A stretch of 64,000 nt of DNA from positions 2,462,001 through 2,526,000 of the forward strand of contig NZ_CP054041.1 of the NCBI RefSeq assembly GCF_013282665.1, read 5' to 3'. Origin of the DNA: Listeria monocytogenes (GTDB taxonomy: Bacteria; Bacillota; Bacilli; Lactobacillales; Listeriaceae). Positions 9,762 to 20,091 of the stretch are shown piece after piece. The notes below the pieces were generated by a model. It was not told the origin of the DNA and did not search any database. It was given only the letters and a program-made list of their open reading frames with translations. Each line of letters opens with the position of its first letter. Position 1 is the first letter of the stretch. Both the position numbers and the translations under genes were made by a program.

Positions 9762-11117
9762 ATGATGGAGCAAGATAAATATTTGACGGTAGCAGCAATA
9801 ACCAAATATATCGAAAAAAAGTTTGAAGTAGATCCCTACATGAAGCAAGTTTTCGTGCGCGGTGAAATTTCTAATTTAAAACAACCAGCGAGTGGACATC
9901 TATATTTTACGGTAAAAGATGAATTTGCGATGCTTCGTTCTGTCATGTTTCACAAAGCAGTTCAAAAAATTGGTTTTGTCCCAGAAGATGGTATGAATGT
10001 CCTTATCACAGGACGAATTGGTGTATTTACAAAAGCTGGTCGCTATCAGTTTTATGCAGAACATATGGAACCGGATGGCGTCGGAGCGCTTTATATTCAA
10101 TTAGAGCAATTAAAATCGCAATTGGAAAAGGAAGGGCTTTTTGCGGAAACGCATAAAAAAGTGCTTCCTTCTTTCCCGTCCAAAGTCGCTGTCGTTACGT
10201 CCAAAACTGGTGCAGCTGTTCGTGATATACTAACCACCATTCATCGTAGAATGCCTTCTGTAGAAGTGATTGTTTATCCAACTATTGTTCAAGGGGAGAA
10301 AGCAGCTCAAAAAATTGTCGAAAACATTGGCAAGATTAATCAGCGAAATGATATTGATGTGATGATTATTGGGCGCGGTGGTGGTTCACTTGAAGAACTA
10401 TGGGCTTTTAATGAAGAACCTGTTGTTCGAGCAGTATATGATTCCGATGTACCTGTAATTTCAGCGGTCGGACATGAAACGGATTTTGCGTTAAGCGATT
10501 TTTCTGCAGATGTACGAGCCGCAACGCCAACTGCGGCGGCAGAACTTGCTGTCCCAGATTATCGCGATTTAGAAGAACGATTAGCAGAACGTAAATACCG
10601 TTTGCTCGCAGTTACTAGACAAGTATTAGAAAGAAAAGAACGGTCACTAGAGCAACTTAAACAACATTTGATTCTAAATGGTCCGAAACATCAATTAGAA
10701 CAGCAAATGGAACGTACAGATTATTTTTCCGAACGATTAAATAATGCTTTTTCTAAACAAATATTTGTTAAGCAAACAGCTTTCGACCGGTTAAATGATC
10801 GGCTACATTACTACCATCCGAACAAAGAAATTGAACTTCAAAAAGAACAAATGACATTGCGCCTTCAAGCGTTGGATAAAGCGATGAAGCAACTTTTGAA
10901 AGACAAGCAACAATCTTTCTTTAGACAAGTAGATGCGCTAGAGCATTTGAGTCCTCTTTCTTTATTGAAACGAGGGTTTGGTGTAACCTATAAAGAGAAT
11001 ACGCTAGTTAAATCAGTGCAGGAGCTTGAAGTCGGCGATAATATCCAAGTAAAAATGCAAGGCGGACACATAGATGCACTCATTACAGCAAAGGAGGAAG
11101 ATACAAGTGGCAACTAA
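9762..11117 (+). CDS. xseA: Exodeoxyribonuclease VII large subunit
   Basis: XseA (451 aa) is the catalytic subunit of exonuclease VII, which degrades single-stranded DNA from both ends to oligonucleotides. The N-terminal OB domain (VRGEISNLKQPASGHLYFTV), the catalytic core (KVAVVTSKTGAAVRDI, IGRGGGSLEELW, ISAVGHETDFALSDF) and a long coiled-coil region (about residues 265-390) are present. Two adjacent ATGs (9762, 9765) are possible starts. Its last 11 bases overlap xseB, so the two subunits are translationally coupled. Confidence 0.95.
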   Translation: MMEQDKYLTVAAITKYIEKKFEVDPYMKQVFVRGEISNLKQPASGHLYFTVKDEFAMLRSVMFHKAVQKIGFVPEDGMNVLITGRIGVFTKAGRYQFYAEHMEPDGVGALYIQLEQLKSQLEKEGLFAETHKKVLPSFPSKVAVVTSKTGAAVRDILTTIHRRMPSVEVIVYPTIVQGEKAAQKIVENIGKINQRNDIDVMIIGRGGGSLEELWAFNEEPVVRAVYDSDVPVISAVGHETDFALSDFSADVRAATPTAAAELAVPDYRDLEERLAERKYRLLAVTRQVLERKERSLEQLKQHLILNGPKHQLEQQMERTDYFSERLNNAFSKQIFVKQTAFDRLNDRLHYYHPNKEIELQKEQMTLRLQALDKAMKQLLKDKQQSFFRQVDALEHLSPLSLLKRGFGVTYKENTLVKSVQELEVGDNIQVKMQGGHIDALITAKEEDTSGN

Positions 11118-11334
11118 AAAGAAAACTTTTGAAGAAGCAATTGCAGAACTAGAAACAATTGTAGAAGCGCTCGAAAATGGTAGTGCCTCACTAGAAGATT
11201 CTCTCGATATGTATCAAAAAGGAATCGAACTAACTAAATTGTGCCAAGATAAATTACAATCAGCCGAAAAACGAATGGCAAAAGTAGTCACAGATGCAGG
11301 AGAAGAAATTCCTTTTGAAGCGGATGGTGAATAA
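11107..11334 (+). CDS. xseB: Exodeoxyribonuclease VII small subunit
   Basis: XseB (75 aa) is the small helical subunit that caps the coiled-coil arm of XseA. The family pattern FEEAIAELETIVEALENG followed by LEDSLDMYQKGIELTKLC is complete. The start is GTG 11107 with ribosome binding site AAAGGAGG inside the end of xseA; a longer frame from 11074 would add residues with no family match. It overlaps xseA by 11 bp and is followed after 2 bp by ispA. Confidence 0.93.
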   Translation: MATKKKTFEEAIAELETIVEALENGSASLEDSLDMYQKGIELTKLCQDKLQSAEKRMAKVVTDAGEEIPFEADGE

Positions 11335-11336
11335 AT

Positions 11337-12218
11337 TTGCAAGATTTAACCCTTTTTCTAGAACAATATAAAAAAATCATCGACGAGTCCCTTTTTAAAG
11401 AGATAAATGAGCGGAAAATCGAACCTACTTTAAAAGAATCCATGCTATATTCTGTTCAAGCAGGTGGAAAACGGATTCGCCCCATGCTCGTTTTTGCTAC
11501 GCTTCAAGCCTTAAAAGTAAATCCGCTATTAGGTGTGAAGACAGCAACGGCATTAGAAATGATTCATACGTATAGCCTGATCCATGATGATTTACCTGCA
11601 ATGGATAATGATGACTATCGTCGCGGCAAATATACTAATCATAAAGTTTTTGGGGATGCAACAGCGATTTTGGCAGGAGACGCTTTACTAACGCTTGCTT
11701 TTTCTATTTTAGCGGAAGACGAAAATTTATCTTTTGAAACACGCATTGCTTTGATTAACCAAATTAGTTTTAGTAGTGGTGCAGAAGGAATGGTTGGCGG
11801 TCAACTTGCAGATATGGAAGCGGAAAACAAACAAGTGACGTTAGAAGAGCTATCATCCATCCACGCACGGAAAACAGGTGAATTATTAATTTTTGCTGTA
11901 ACTTCTGCTGCAAAAATTGCAGAAGCTGATTCGGAACAAACGAAAAGATTACGGATTTTTGCGGAAAATATTGGGATTGGATTTCAAATTAGCGACGATA
12001 TATTGGATGTAATCGGTGATGAAACCAAAATGGGTAAAAAGACAGGGGCGGATGCTTTTCTGAACAAAAGTACCTATCCCGGATTACTCACGCTTGATGG
12101 TGCTAAAAGAGCATTAAACGAGCATGTGACGATTGCAAAGTCAGCGCTTTCAGGACATGATTTTGATGACGAAATTCTCTTGCAACTTGCTGATTTAATC
12201 GCACTTAGAGAAAATTAA
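11337..12218 (+). CDS. ispA: Farnesyl diphosphate synthase (polyprenyl synthetase)
   Basis: This 293-aa enzyme condenses isopentenyl diphosphate with DMAPP and then GPP to give farnesyl diphosphate, the precursor of undecaprenyl phosphate and menaquinone side chains. Both aspartate-rich motifs are present: DDLPAMDNDD (the first) and DDILD (the second), with GGKRIRPML for substrate binding. The start is TTG 11337, two bases after the xseB stop, with a modest ribosome binding site GGTGA. It ends the nusB-ispA cluster. No clear terminator follows before the cspL promoter. Confidence 0.94.
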   Translation: MQDLTLFLEQYKKIIDESLFKEINERKIEPTLKESMLYSVQAGGKRIRPMLVFATLQALKVNPLLGVKTATALEMIHTYSLIHDDLPAMDNDDYRRGKYTNHKVFGDATAILAGDALLTLAFSILAEDENLSFETRIALINQISFSSGAEGMVGGQLADMEAENKQVTLEELSSIHARKTGELLIFAVTSAAKIAEADSEQTKRLRIFAENIGIGFQISDDILDVIGDETKMGKKTGADAFLNKSTYPGLLTLDGAKRALNEHVTIAKSALSGHDFDDEILLQLADLIALREN

Positions 12219-12271
12219 TCATAATTATCTAGTAATTTCAAAATTTTTTCACATATATAATTCAAATTGAT

Positions 12272-12300
12272 TTGCTTTTCCTAAAATACCGTGTTATACT
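12272..12300 (+). promoter_or_regulatory. Sigma-A promoter of cspL with long leader
   Basis: TTGCTT, 17 bp, TATACT. Transcription would start near 12307 and leave a leader of about 110 nt before the cspL ATG, as expected for cold-shock mRNAs whose long 5' UTR acts in temperature control. Confidence 0.8.
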
Positions 12301-12395
12301 AATGTAAGATTATTTTTGTGGGTGAAAGATACGATTGTGAACAACTTTCCATCTCGTGCCGTTAAGCAAGAATAGTAAATAATTAGTGTGCATAA

Positions 12396-12617
<222 letters not shown>

Positions 12618-12636
12618 TTCTATTTTTTGAATAAGA

Positions 12637-12668
12637 AAAAGCAAATCATTTCGGTGATTTGCTTTTTT
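12637..12668 (+). terminator. Intrinsic terminator after cspL
   Basis: A perfect 12-bp stem (AAAAGCAAATCA / TGATTTGCTTTT) with a TTTCGG loop is followed by a U-run. Confidence 0.92.
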
Positions 12669-12694
12669 ATTTGCCCAAATTTATTTTACCTTGT

Positions 12695-12723
12695 TTGGTT
12701 TAACGGCGATTGTTTGCTATAAT
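12695..12723 (+). promoter_or_regulatory. Promoter of dxs
   Basis: TTGGTT, 17 bp, TATAAT, with an extended TGC before the -10. A small hairpin (CTTGCA/TGCAAG, 12750-12769) lies in the leader. Confidence 0.7.
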
Positions 12724-12798
12724 AAGAACAATTAATTGAGAAAAAAGACCTTGCAGACATTCATGCAAGTGGCTCTTTGGAAAGTGAGTTGTTTTTAT

Positions 12799-14703
12799 TT
12801 GGATCTTTTAACAATAAAGGATCCTTCCTTTATGAAGCAATTGGATATACAAGAATTAGAAGCACTTGCGGCGGATATTCGCGCTTTTTTAATTACTTCT
12901 ACTTCCAAGTCAGGTGGGCATATTGGCCCGAATCTGGGTGTGGTAGAACTAACCATTGCGTTGCATTATACTTTTAATAGTCCAAAAGATAAATTTATTT
13001 GGGATGTTGGGCACCAGTCATACGTGCACAAAATCCTAACTGGAAGGGCAAACCAATTTGATACTTTACGTCAGCACGGCGGCTTAGATGGATTTCCAAA
13101 GCGAAAAGAATCTATTCACGATGTGTTTGAAACAGGACATAGCTCCACTTCTTTATCTGCAGCTGCTGGCATGGTCATCGCGAGAGACATAAAAAAAGAA
13201 GACTTTTATGTAATCCCTGTGATTGGTGATGGTGCGTTAACTGGAGGTATGGCCTTAGAAGCTTTAAATCATATTGGTGATATGGGCAAGGATATGATTG
13301 TTATCTTAAATGATAATGATATGTCTATCGCGCCTAATGTTGGAGCGCTCCACAACGTCCTTGGGAAATTAAGAACATCTGACAAATTTCAGCAAACTAA
13401 AACGAATATAGATAAAATGATGCGAAAAATCCCTACAGCAGGTGAAAAATTAGCCGACGCCACCGAGAAAGCAAAAGATAGTATAAAACACTTGCTTGTA
13501 GAAGGAACTTTTTTTGAAGAATTAGGGTTCATGTATCTTGGACCTATTGATGGGCACAATTTAGAAGACATTATTACTAACTTAGAATTTGCCAAGCGAG
13601 CAAAAGGTCCTGTATTGCTCCATATCGTCACCAAAAAGGGGAAAGGGTACCAACCAGCCGAATTGGATTCTCGTGGCACATGGCACGGCACAGGTCCTTA
13701 TAAAGTTGAAACAGGTAGTTTCATTAAGCCAGTTAAGAAATCTTCGTCATGGAGTTCTATCATCAGCAATGAATTAATGCGATTAGCGACTACGGATGAA
13801 CGTATTGTGGCGATAACTCCTGCAATGCCTGTTGGTTCAAAATTAGAAAAGTTTGCTAAAGCTTTTCCAGAACGCTTTTTCGATGTTGGGATTGCTGAAC
13901 AACATGCGACAACAATGGCGGGTGGCTTAGCAACACAAGGTATGAAACCATTTCTTGCGATATACTCCACCTTTTTACAAAGAGCTTATGACCAGTTAGT
14001 CCATGATATTTGTCGGCAGAAATTGAATGTCGTAATTGGAATTGATAGAGCGGGGCTTGTAGGAGCAGACGGGGAAACACATCAGGGTATTTTTGATATT
14101 TCTTTTTTGAATAGTATTCCGAATATGACTATCACGATGCCAAAAGATGAAATAGAAGCAAGACGATTAATGGATACAGCTTTTTCATATAATGATGGGC
14201 CGTTTGCGATTCGTTACCCGCGTGGAGATGGACCAGGTACATTGCTTTCTGAATCTACCAAGCTGATTCCCATCGGACAGTGGGAAACGCTCATTCAACC
14301 AGTTGATGCGGTTATTTTAACTTTTGGGCCAACGATTCCACTAGCACTTCAAGCGTCTAAACAACTAGAATCTGAAGGACTCCGTGTTGGAGTGGTAAAT
14401 GCACGTTACATTAAACCGCTAGACGAATCACTACTACATCACATTTTAAAGCAAAAAATCCCCATTTTAACAGTGGAAGAATCATTATTAAAAGGCGGAT
14501 TTGGTTCGAGTGTGTTAGAATTTATGGAGGCGAATAATTATACGGATGTAATGATACACCGAATTGGATTACCGGACGAATTTATTAGCCATGGTTCCGT
14601 GCCACTAATCTTGGAATCATATGGTATATCGAATGCTGGAATTGTATTAAAAATAAAAGAAATGCTCGCACAAAGCGAGAAGTTAAGGGCGAAGAGACTA
14701 TGA
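12799..14703 (+). CDS. dxs: 1-deoxy-D-xylulose-5-phosphate synthase
   Basis: Dxs (634 aa) condenses pyruvate and glyceraldehyde 3-phosphate with thiamine diphosphate, the entry step of the MEP isoprenoid pathway. The motifs [16 protein letters not shown], the TPP-binding [16 protein letters not shown], and [15 protein letters not shown] of the pyrimidine domain are present. I chose TTG 12799 because [11 protein letters not shown] aligns with the Bacillus N-terminus and length. A longer frame from 12736 has no similarity; an ATG at 12832 would trim conserved residues. The ribosome binding site GGAAAGTGAG is moderate. The stop overlaps the next gene as ATGA. Confidence 0.94.
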   Translation: MDLLTIKDPSFMKQLDIQELEALAADIRAFLITSTSKSGGHIGPNLGVVELTIALHYTFNSPKDKFIWDVGHQSYVHKILTGRANQFDTLRQHGGLDGFPKRKESIHDVFETGHSSTSLSAAAGMVIARDIKKEDFYVIPVIGDGALTGGMALEALNHIGDMGKDMIVILNDNDMSIAPNVGALHNVLGKLRTSDKFQQTKTNIDKMMRKIPTAGEKLADATEKAKDSIKHLLVEGTFFEELGFMYLGPIDGHNLEDIITNLEFAKRAKGPVLLHIVTKKGKGYQPAELDSRGTWHGTGPYKVETGSFIKPVKKSSSWSSIISNELMRLATTDERIVAITPAMPVGSKLEKFAKAFPERFFDVGIAEQHATTMAGGLATQGMKPFLAIYSTFLQRAYDQLVHDICRQKLNVVIGIDRAGLVGADGETHQGIFDISFLNSIPNMTITMPKDEIEARRLMDTAFSYNDGPFAIRYPRGDGPGTLLSESTKLIPIGQWETLIQPVDAVILTFGPTIPLALQASKQLESEGLRVGVVNARYIKPLDESLLHHILKQKIPILTVEESLLKGGFGSSVLEFMEANNYTDVMIHRIGLPDEFISHGSVPLILESYGISNAGIVLKIKEMLAQSEKLRAKRL

Positions 14704-15524
14704 CAATAAAAAAAGAACGTGCAGATATTCTGCTAGTAGAACAAGGATTATTTGAAACGAGAGAAAAAGCAAAACGCGCTATAATGGCGGGAATTGTTTA
14801 CCAAAAAGAAGAACGGGTCGATAAACCAGGAGAAAAAATCCCAGTGGATAGCGAACTTCAAGTCAAAGGAAAACAAATGCCCTATGTTAGTCGTGGTGGT
14901 CTGAAATTGGAAAAAGCATTGCAAGTATTTGATTTTGATGTAAAAGACAAACTAATGCTTGACATTGGAGCTTCTACAGGCGGCTTCACTGACTGTGCTT
15001 TACAAAATGGGGCAAGACATTCTTATGCGCTCGATGTTGGCTATAATCAGCTTGCATGGAAGCTGCGCAACGATGATCGTGTTACCGTGATGGAACGAAC
15101 TAACTTCCGTCATGTAACGCCAGCTGATTTTTCCGAAGGTTTAGCAGATTTTGCAACAATTGATGTATCCTTTATTTCACTGAAACTAATTTTACCTGTG
15201 CTTAGAACCGTACTTGTGACAGGTGGCGATGTGATGACACTTATCAAACCACAATTTGAAGCAGGTCGAGAGCAAGTTGGTAAAAAAGGAATCATCCGTG
15301 ACCCAGCAGTACACACATCGGTAGTTGAAAATATTGTTCAATTTGCGCTCGATAATGGTTATGATTTGATGGGACTTGATTTTTCACCTATAACAGGCGG
15401 GGAAGGAAACATCGAATTTATCGCGCATCTTAAATGGACTGGCGAAGAAAAAGGAACAAGCCACTTAGAACCTGATGCAATTACAAAACTTATTGCCAAA
15501 GCACATACTAAATTAGATAAATAA
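14700..15524 (+). CDS. yqxC: TlyA-family rRNA 2'-O-methyltransferase (YqxC-like)
   Basis: This 274-aa protein joins an N-terminal S4 RNA-binding domain (about 5-65, [21 protein letters not shown]) to an FtsJ/RrmJ-type methyltransferase domain. The S-adenosylmethionine loop is [15 protein letters not shown]. Members such as TlyA methylate ribose in rRNA; older annotations call them hemolysin A. The ATG overlaps the dxs stop by four bases. A terminator follows, separating it from argR. Target nucleotides cannot be told from sequence. Confidence 0.92.
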   Translation: MTIKKERADILLVEQGLFETREKAKRAIMAGIVYQKEERVDKPGEKIPVDSELQVKGKQMPYVSRGGLKLEKALQVFDFDVKDKLMLDIGASTGGFTDCALQNGARHSYALDVGYNQLAWKLRNDDRVTVMERTNFRHVTPADFSEGLADFATIDVSFISLKLILPVLRTVLVTGGDVMTLIKPQFEAGREQVGKKGIIRDPAVHTSVVENIVQFALDNGYDLMGLDFSPITGGEGNIEFIAHLKWTGEEKGTSHLEPDAITKLIAKAHTKLDK

Positions 15525-15529
15525 TGTAT

Positions 15530-15560
15530 ACCGGAAAGCAGCGATGTTTTCCGGTTTTTG
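15530..15560 (+). terminator. Intrinsic terminator after the tlyA-like gene
   Basis: Stem ACCGGAAA / TTTCCGGT with a U-run. Confidence 0.85.
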
Positions 15561-15629
15561 CTTTTACCGTGCCATTTGGCTCATTTCGAGATGTATTTTC
15601 GGTGTATAAAGTATTAAAGAAACTTTTCT

Positions 15630-15643
15630 TGCATAAATTTGCA
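15630..15643 (+). promoter_or_regulatory. Possible ARG box upstream of argR
   Basis: TGCATAAATTTGCA is an AT-rich imperfect palindrome of the ARG-box type and lies just upstream of the argR promoter. This fits autoregulation but is only a motif match by eye. Confidence 0.35.
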
Positions 15644-15652
15644 CTAAATCCG

Positions 15653-15680
15653 TGACTTTATGCGTTTTTTCGGATAAGAT
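15653..15680 (+). promoter_or_regulatory. Promoter of argR
   Basis: TGACTT, 16 bp, TAAGAT, 33 bp upstream of the ATG. Confidence 0.5.
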
Positions 15681-15713
15681 GTAAGTAGAAAATTATCGTG
15701 AGGTGAAGAAGGA

Positions 15714-16163
15714 ATGAATAAAGGTCATCGTCATATTATTATTCGAGAATTGATTACATCTAATGAGATTGACACGCAAGAAGATTTAGTAGAACTTCTG
15801 TTAGAACGCGATGTTAAAGTCACCCAGGCAACTGTTTCCCGTGATATTAAAGAACTTCATCTTGTCAAAGTTCCAACACAAACAGGTGGTTACAAATACA
15901 GTCTACCTGCCGATAATAGTTTTAACCCACATCAAAAATTAAAACGCGCTTTGATTGATTGCTTTATTGGCATTGATAACGTGCAATTTATGATTATTTT
16001 AAAAGTAATGCCAGGAAATGGGAACTCGGTTGGTGCATTAATCGATAACTTGGACTGGCCAGAAAAAGCTGGAACTATTTGTGGAGATGACACTTGTTTA
16101 ATTATTTGTCGCTCGGAAGAAAATGCGAAAACATTAACAGATCGTTTTATAGATATGCTTTAA
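15714..16163 (+). CDS. argR: Arginine repressor ArgR
   Basis: ArgR (149 aa) is the hexameric arginine-dependent regulator of arginine synthesis and catabolism. The N-terminal winged helix contains [21 protein letters not shown]. The C-terminal oligomerisation and arginine-binding domain ends with [15 protein letters not shown], which holds the aspartates that bind arginine. The ribosome binding site GTGAGGTGAAGAAGG precedes the ATG. It lies between a TlyA-like gene and recN, the usual Firmicute order. An ARG-box-like site lies upstream. Confidence 0.96.
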
Positions 16164-16185
16164 AATTTGTTGGAGGTGAAAGATT

Positions 16186-17877
16186 TTGCTTCAAGAAATG
16201 ACAATTAAAAACTTTGCTATCATCGAATCGCTTTCTTTAACTTTTCAAGAAGGGATGACGGTACTTACGGGGGAGACCGGCGCTGGTAAATCAATTATTA
16301 TTGATGCGCTTGGTCTTCTTGTTGGCGGACGCGGATCAGCTGATTTTATCCGTCATGGAGAAGAACGTTTAGAACTTCAAGGGCTTTTTGCGCTAGCAGA
16401 GGATAACCTTGCTTGCCGAAATGCTTTAATAGAAAATGGGATAGATGCTTCGGATGATATGGTTGTACTAGAACGCAGCCTGTTTCGCTCGGGGAAAAAT
16501 AGTTGCCGAATTAATGGCAAGCTTGTAACTACAGTTCTCTTGCGCCAAATTGGCTCGAAATTAATAGATATCCACAGTCAGCATGAACATCAGGAATTAA
16601 TGAATGAGGAGTTTCATTTATCCTTACTTGATCGTTTCGCTTCTGACAAAATCAAGCCAGCATTAACCAAGTACCAAACTAATTTCAAAGAATATCAAAC
16701 AATCGAGAAAGAGTGGCAAAATTGGACAAAGAATGAGCGAGAATTAGCGCAACGTCTTGATATGCTCCGTTTTCAACAACAGGAAATCGAAAATGCCAAT
16801 TTGCAAGCTGGTGAAGAAGATCGTTTGTTAGAACAAAAAAATATTTTAGCCAATTTTGAAAAACTTAACGAAAATTTACAAGGAGCTTATGCGGCGATTC
16901 AAGGGGAGCCTGGTGGGCTGGAATTTGTTGGTGAAGCGATGCGCCAAATGGAAGCTGCAGCAAGTATTCATACGGATTATAAAGCAGTTAGCGAGGCCAT
17001 TTCTTCTAGTTATTATATGTTAGAAGATAGCATGAGCCAAATTAGACAATCACTTGATCAGCTCGAATTCCAACCAGAAGAACTTAACCAAATTGAATCA
17101 CGTTTGAATGATTTAAATCAATTGAAACGCAAATACGGCAAAACCATTGAAGATATCATTCAATACGAACAAGAAATAAGCAACGAAATGGAAAAACTGA
17201 CAGATAGTGAATCACATGTCGGGCATTTAGAGACCAAATTAGCAACACTTAAAGCAGAACTAACAAAACAGGCGAATACACTAACGGAAATACGTAAAAA
17301 AGCGGCTGTTACGTTAGAAAAGCAAATCAAACAAGAATTAAATCATTTATATATGGAGAAAGCTATTTTTAGTGTACGCTTTGAAGCAAATAAAATGGAA
17401 CTAACAGAATCAGGACAAGATAGCGTTGTTTTCTATATGTCAACCAACCCGGGTGAACCGTTAAAACCATTAGCAAAAATCGCTTCTGGTGGGGAGTTAT
17501 CTAGAATGATGTTAGCATTAAAAACCATTTTTTCTAGGCATCAAGGAATCACCTCGATTATTTTCGATGAAGTAGATACTGGTGTAAGTGGTCGCGTTGG
17601 TCAAGCGATTGCAGAAAAAATCTATGCTGTTTCAGTTGGCTCGCAAGTACTATGCATTAGCCATTTGCCTCAAGTCGCAGCAATGGCGAACCACCACTAC
17701 TACATTACGAAAAAAGTTCAAAACAAACGGACCACAACTTCCGTTACAGTGCTTAAAGGGGAAGAAAAAGTAGAAGAAATCAGTCGAATGATTGCTGGAA
17801 TAGAAGTTACCGAATTAACTAAACAACATGCAAAAGAAATGATTGAACAAGCGGAAAAAGTAAAACAAACGTATTAA
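16186..17877 (+). CDS. recN: DNA repair protein RecN
   Basis: RecN (563 aa) is an SMC-like ATPase recruited early to double-strand breaks. Walker A is GETGAGKS (residues 29-36). A coiled-coil region spans roughly 150-380, then the ABC signature ASGGELSRMMLALK and Walker B IIFDEVDTGVSG. I use TTG 16186, 7 nt after TGGAGGTGA; ATG 16198 is a less well placed alternative. It begins 22 bp after argR and may be co-transcribed. I see no LexA box directly upstream. Confidence 0.95.
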   Translation: MLQEMTIKNFAIIESLSLTFQEGMTVLTGETGAGKSIIIDALGLLVGGRGSADFIRHGEERLELQGLFALAEDNLACRNALIENGIDASDDMVVLERSLFRSGKNSCRINGKLVTTVLLRQIGSKLIDIHSQHEHQELMNEEFHLSLLDRFASDKIKPALTKYQTNFKEYQTIEKEWQNWTKNERELAQRLDMLRFQQQEIENANLQAGEEDRLLEQKNILANFEKLNENLQGAYAAIQGEPGGLEFVGEAMRQMEAAASIHTDYKAVSEAISSSYYMLEDSMSQIRQSLDQLEFQPEELNQIESRLNDLNQLKRKYGKTIEDIIQYEQEISNEMEKLTDSESHVGHLETKLATLKAELTKQANTLTEIRKKAAVTLEKQIKQELNHLYMEKAIFSVRFEANKMELTESGQDSVVFYMSTNPGEPLKPLAKIASGGELSRMMLALKTIFSRHQGITSIIFDEVDTGVSGRVGQAIAEKIYAVSVGSQVLCISHLPQVAAMANHHYYITKKVQNKRTTTSVTVLKGEEKVEEISRMIAGIEVTELTKQHAKEMIEQAEKVKQTY

Positions 17878-17891
17878 AAAAACGAAATTGC

Positions 17892-17920
17892 TTGCATATC
17901 GAATAGTTTTTGCTTAAAAT
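17892..17920 (+). promoter_or_regulatory. Sigma-A promoter of the ptb/bkd unit
   Basis: TTGCAT, 17 bp, TAAAAT. No TGGCAC-N5-TTGC sigma-54 element is visible here, unlike the Bacillus subtilis bkd operon. Confidence 0.6.
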
Positions 17921-17952
17921 GAATAAGGTAGAAAATTATTACCTGGTCATAA

Positions 17953-18873
<921 letters not shown>

Positions 18874-18941
18874 TGAAATAATGTGAATAGACGGACTTTA
18901 ACAATCTGAATGCAAAGGCTTTTATTTGATTACAGCCTACG

Positions 18942-18950
18942 TGTTACAAT
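18942..18950 (+). promoter_or_regulatory. Internal promoter before buk
   Basis: TGTTACAAT is an extended -10 element in the 136-bp ptb-buk gap, 60 bp before the buk ATG. No terminator is seen after ptb, so this would add to read-through. Confidence 0.5.
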
Positions 18951-19009
18951 AGTCCATGGGAAAATGATAACCTACTGCATTTTTCACAATTAAATTTGGA
19001 GGAAAGCAA

Positions 19010-20077
19010 ATGTCTTTTGATGTTTTAACCATAAATCCTGGTTCCACGTCTACAAAACTCGCTGTTTACCAAGGCGATAAAGTACTTTTTGAAGAAACTG
19101 TCAGACATACAATGCAAGAACTCGCCGACTTTAATAACGTACAGGAACAATTTGATTTTAGGTGGCAAGTTCTACGTCGAGTGATGGATGCACACGGTTA
19201 TAATGTAAAAAATTTACAAGCGGTAGTTGGAAGAGGTGGTTTACTTCGACCAGTTGCTGGCGGTACATATATGGTTACAGAAAAAATGATAGATGATTTA
19301 AAAGAAAATAAATACGGAGAGCATGCTTCGAATCTAGGGGCAATGCTTGCAAAAAAACTCGCAGATGAACTAACGATACCAAGCTTCATTGTAGATCCAG
19401 TAGTTGTAGATGAAATGCAGGAAATAGCAAGAATATCTGGTAATGCTTTTGTTGCTAGAAAAAGTATTTTTCACGCATTAAATCACAAAGCAGCAGGACG
19501 AAAAATCGCCAAAGAGCTAGGAAATGATTATGAAAAGATGAATTTCGTTATTGCGCATCTTGGTGGCGGAATTTCCGTTGCTGCTCATCGACAAGGAAGA
19601 GTAGTGGATGTGAATAATGCTTTAGATGGGGATGGGCCATTTAGTCCGGAACGATCCGGTTCCCTTCCGATGAATGAGTTTTTAGAAGCTTGTTTTAGCG
19701 GGAAATGGACGAAACGTGAACTGCATGAACTTATTGTCGGTCGTGGTGGGATGATTTCTTACTTAGGAACCAACAGTATGCTAGAGGTCGAAGCAAAAGT
19801 ACAAGCAGGTGACGTGAAAGCGATTGAAGCATTTGATGCCATGGCTTATCAAGTTAGCAAAGAAATTGGCGCATGCTCTGTTGTCTTGCAAGGGAGTATT
19901 GACGCTATTATTTTAACTGGGGGGCTTGCGAGAAGTGACCTTTTTACAAGCAAAATTATTGAGCAAACAAACTGGATAACCAGCGTAATTATAGAACCTG
20001 GAGAAGATGAATTAGAAGCATTAAATAGCGGTGTACAACGCGTACTCGCTGGTCTTGAGAAAGAAAAAGAGTACTAA
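19010..20077 (+). CDS. buk: Butyrate / branched-chain fatty acid kinase
   Basis: This 355-aa acetokinase-family enzyme converts acyl-phosphate and ADP to free acid and ATP, or the reverse for using external branched acids. The N-terminal phosphate loop NPGSTSTKLAVY, the HLGGGISVAAH block and the ATP-binding ILTGGLARSD are present. The ribosome binding site TGGAGGAAAG precedes the ATG. With Ptb it links free short branched acids to the acyl-CoA pool that primes anteiso fatty acids. Confidence 0.94.
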   Translation: MSFDVLTINPGSTSTKLAVYQGDKVLFEETVRHTMQELADFNNVQEQFDFRWQVLRRVMDAHGYNVKNLQAVVGRGGLLRPVAGGTYMVTEKMIDDLKENKYGEHASNLGAMLAKKLADELTIPSFIVDPVVVDEMQEIARISGNAFVARKSIFHALNHKAAGRKIAKELGNDYEKMNFVIAHLGGGISVAAHRQGRVVDVNNALDGDGPFSPERSGSLPMNEFLEACFSGKWTKRELHELIVGRGGMISYLGTNSMLEVEAKVQAGDVKAIEAFDAMAYQVSKEIGACSVVLQGSIDAIILTGGLARSDLFTSKIIEQTNWITSVIIEPGEDELEALNSGVQRVLAGLEKEKEY

Positions 20078-20091
20078 AAGGAGGAGATAAT

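Noticed and set aside
12736..12798. N-terminal extension of dxs
   Set aside because: It begins a few bases after the promoter, contains a leader hairpin and does not match Dxs proteins; TTG 12799 fits.
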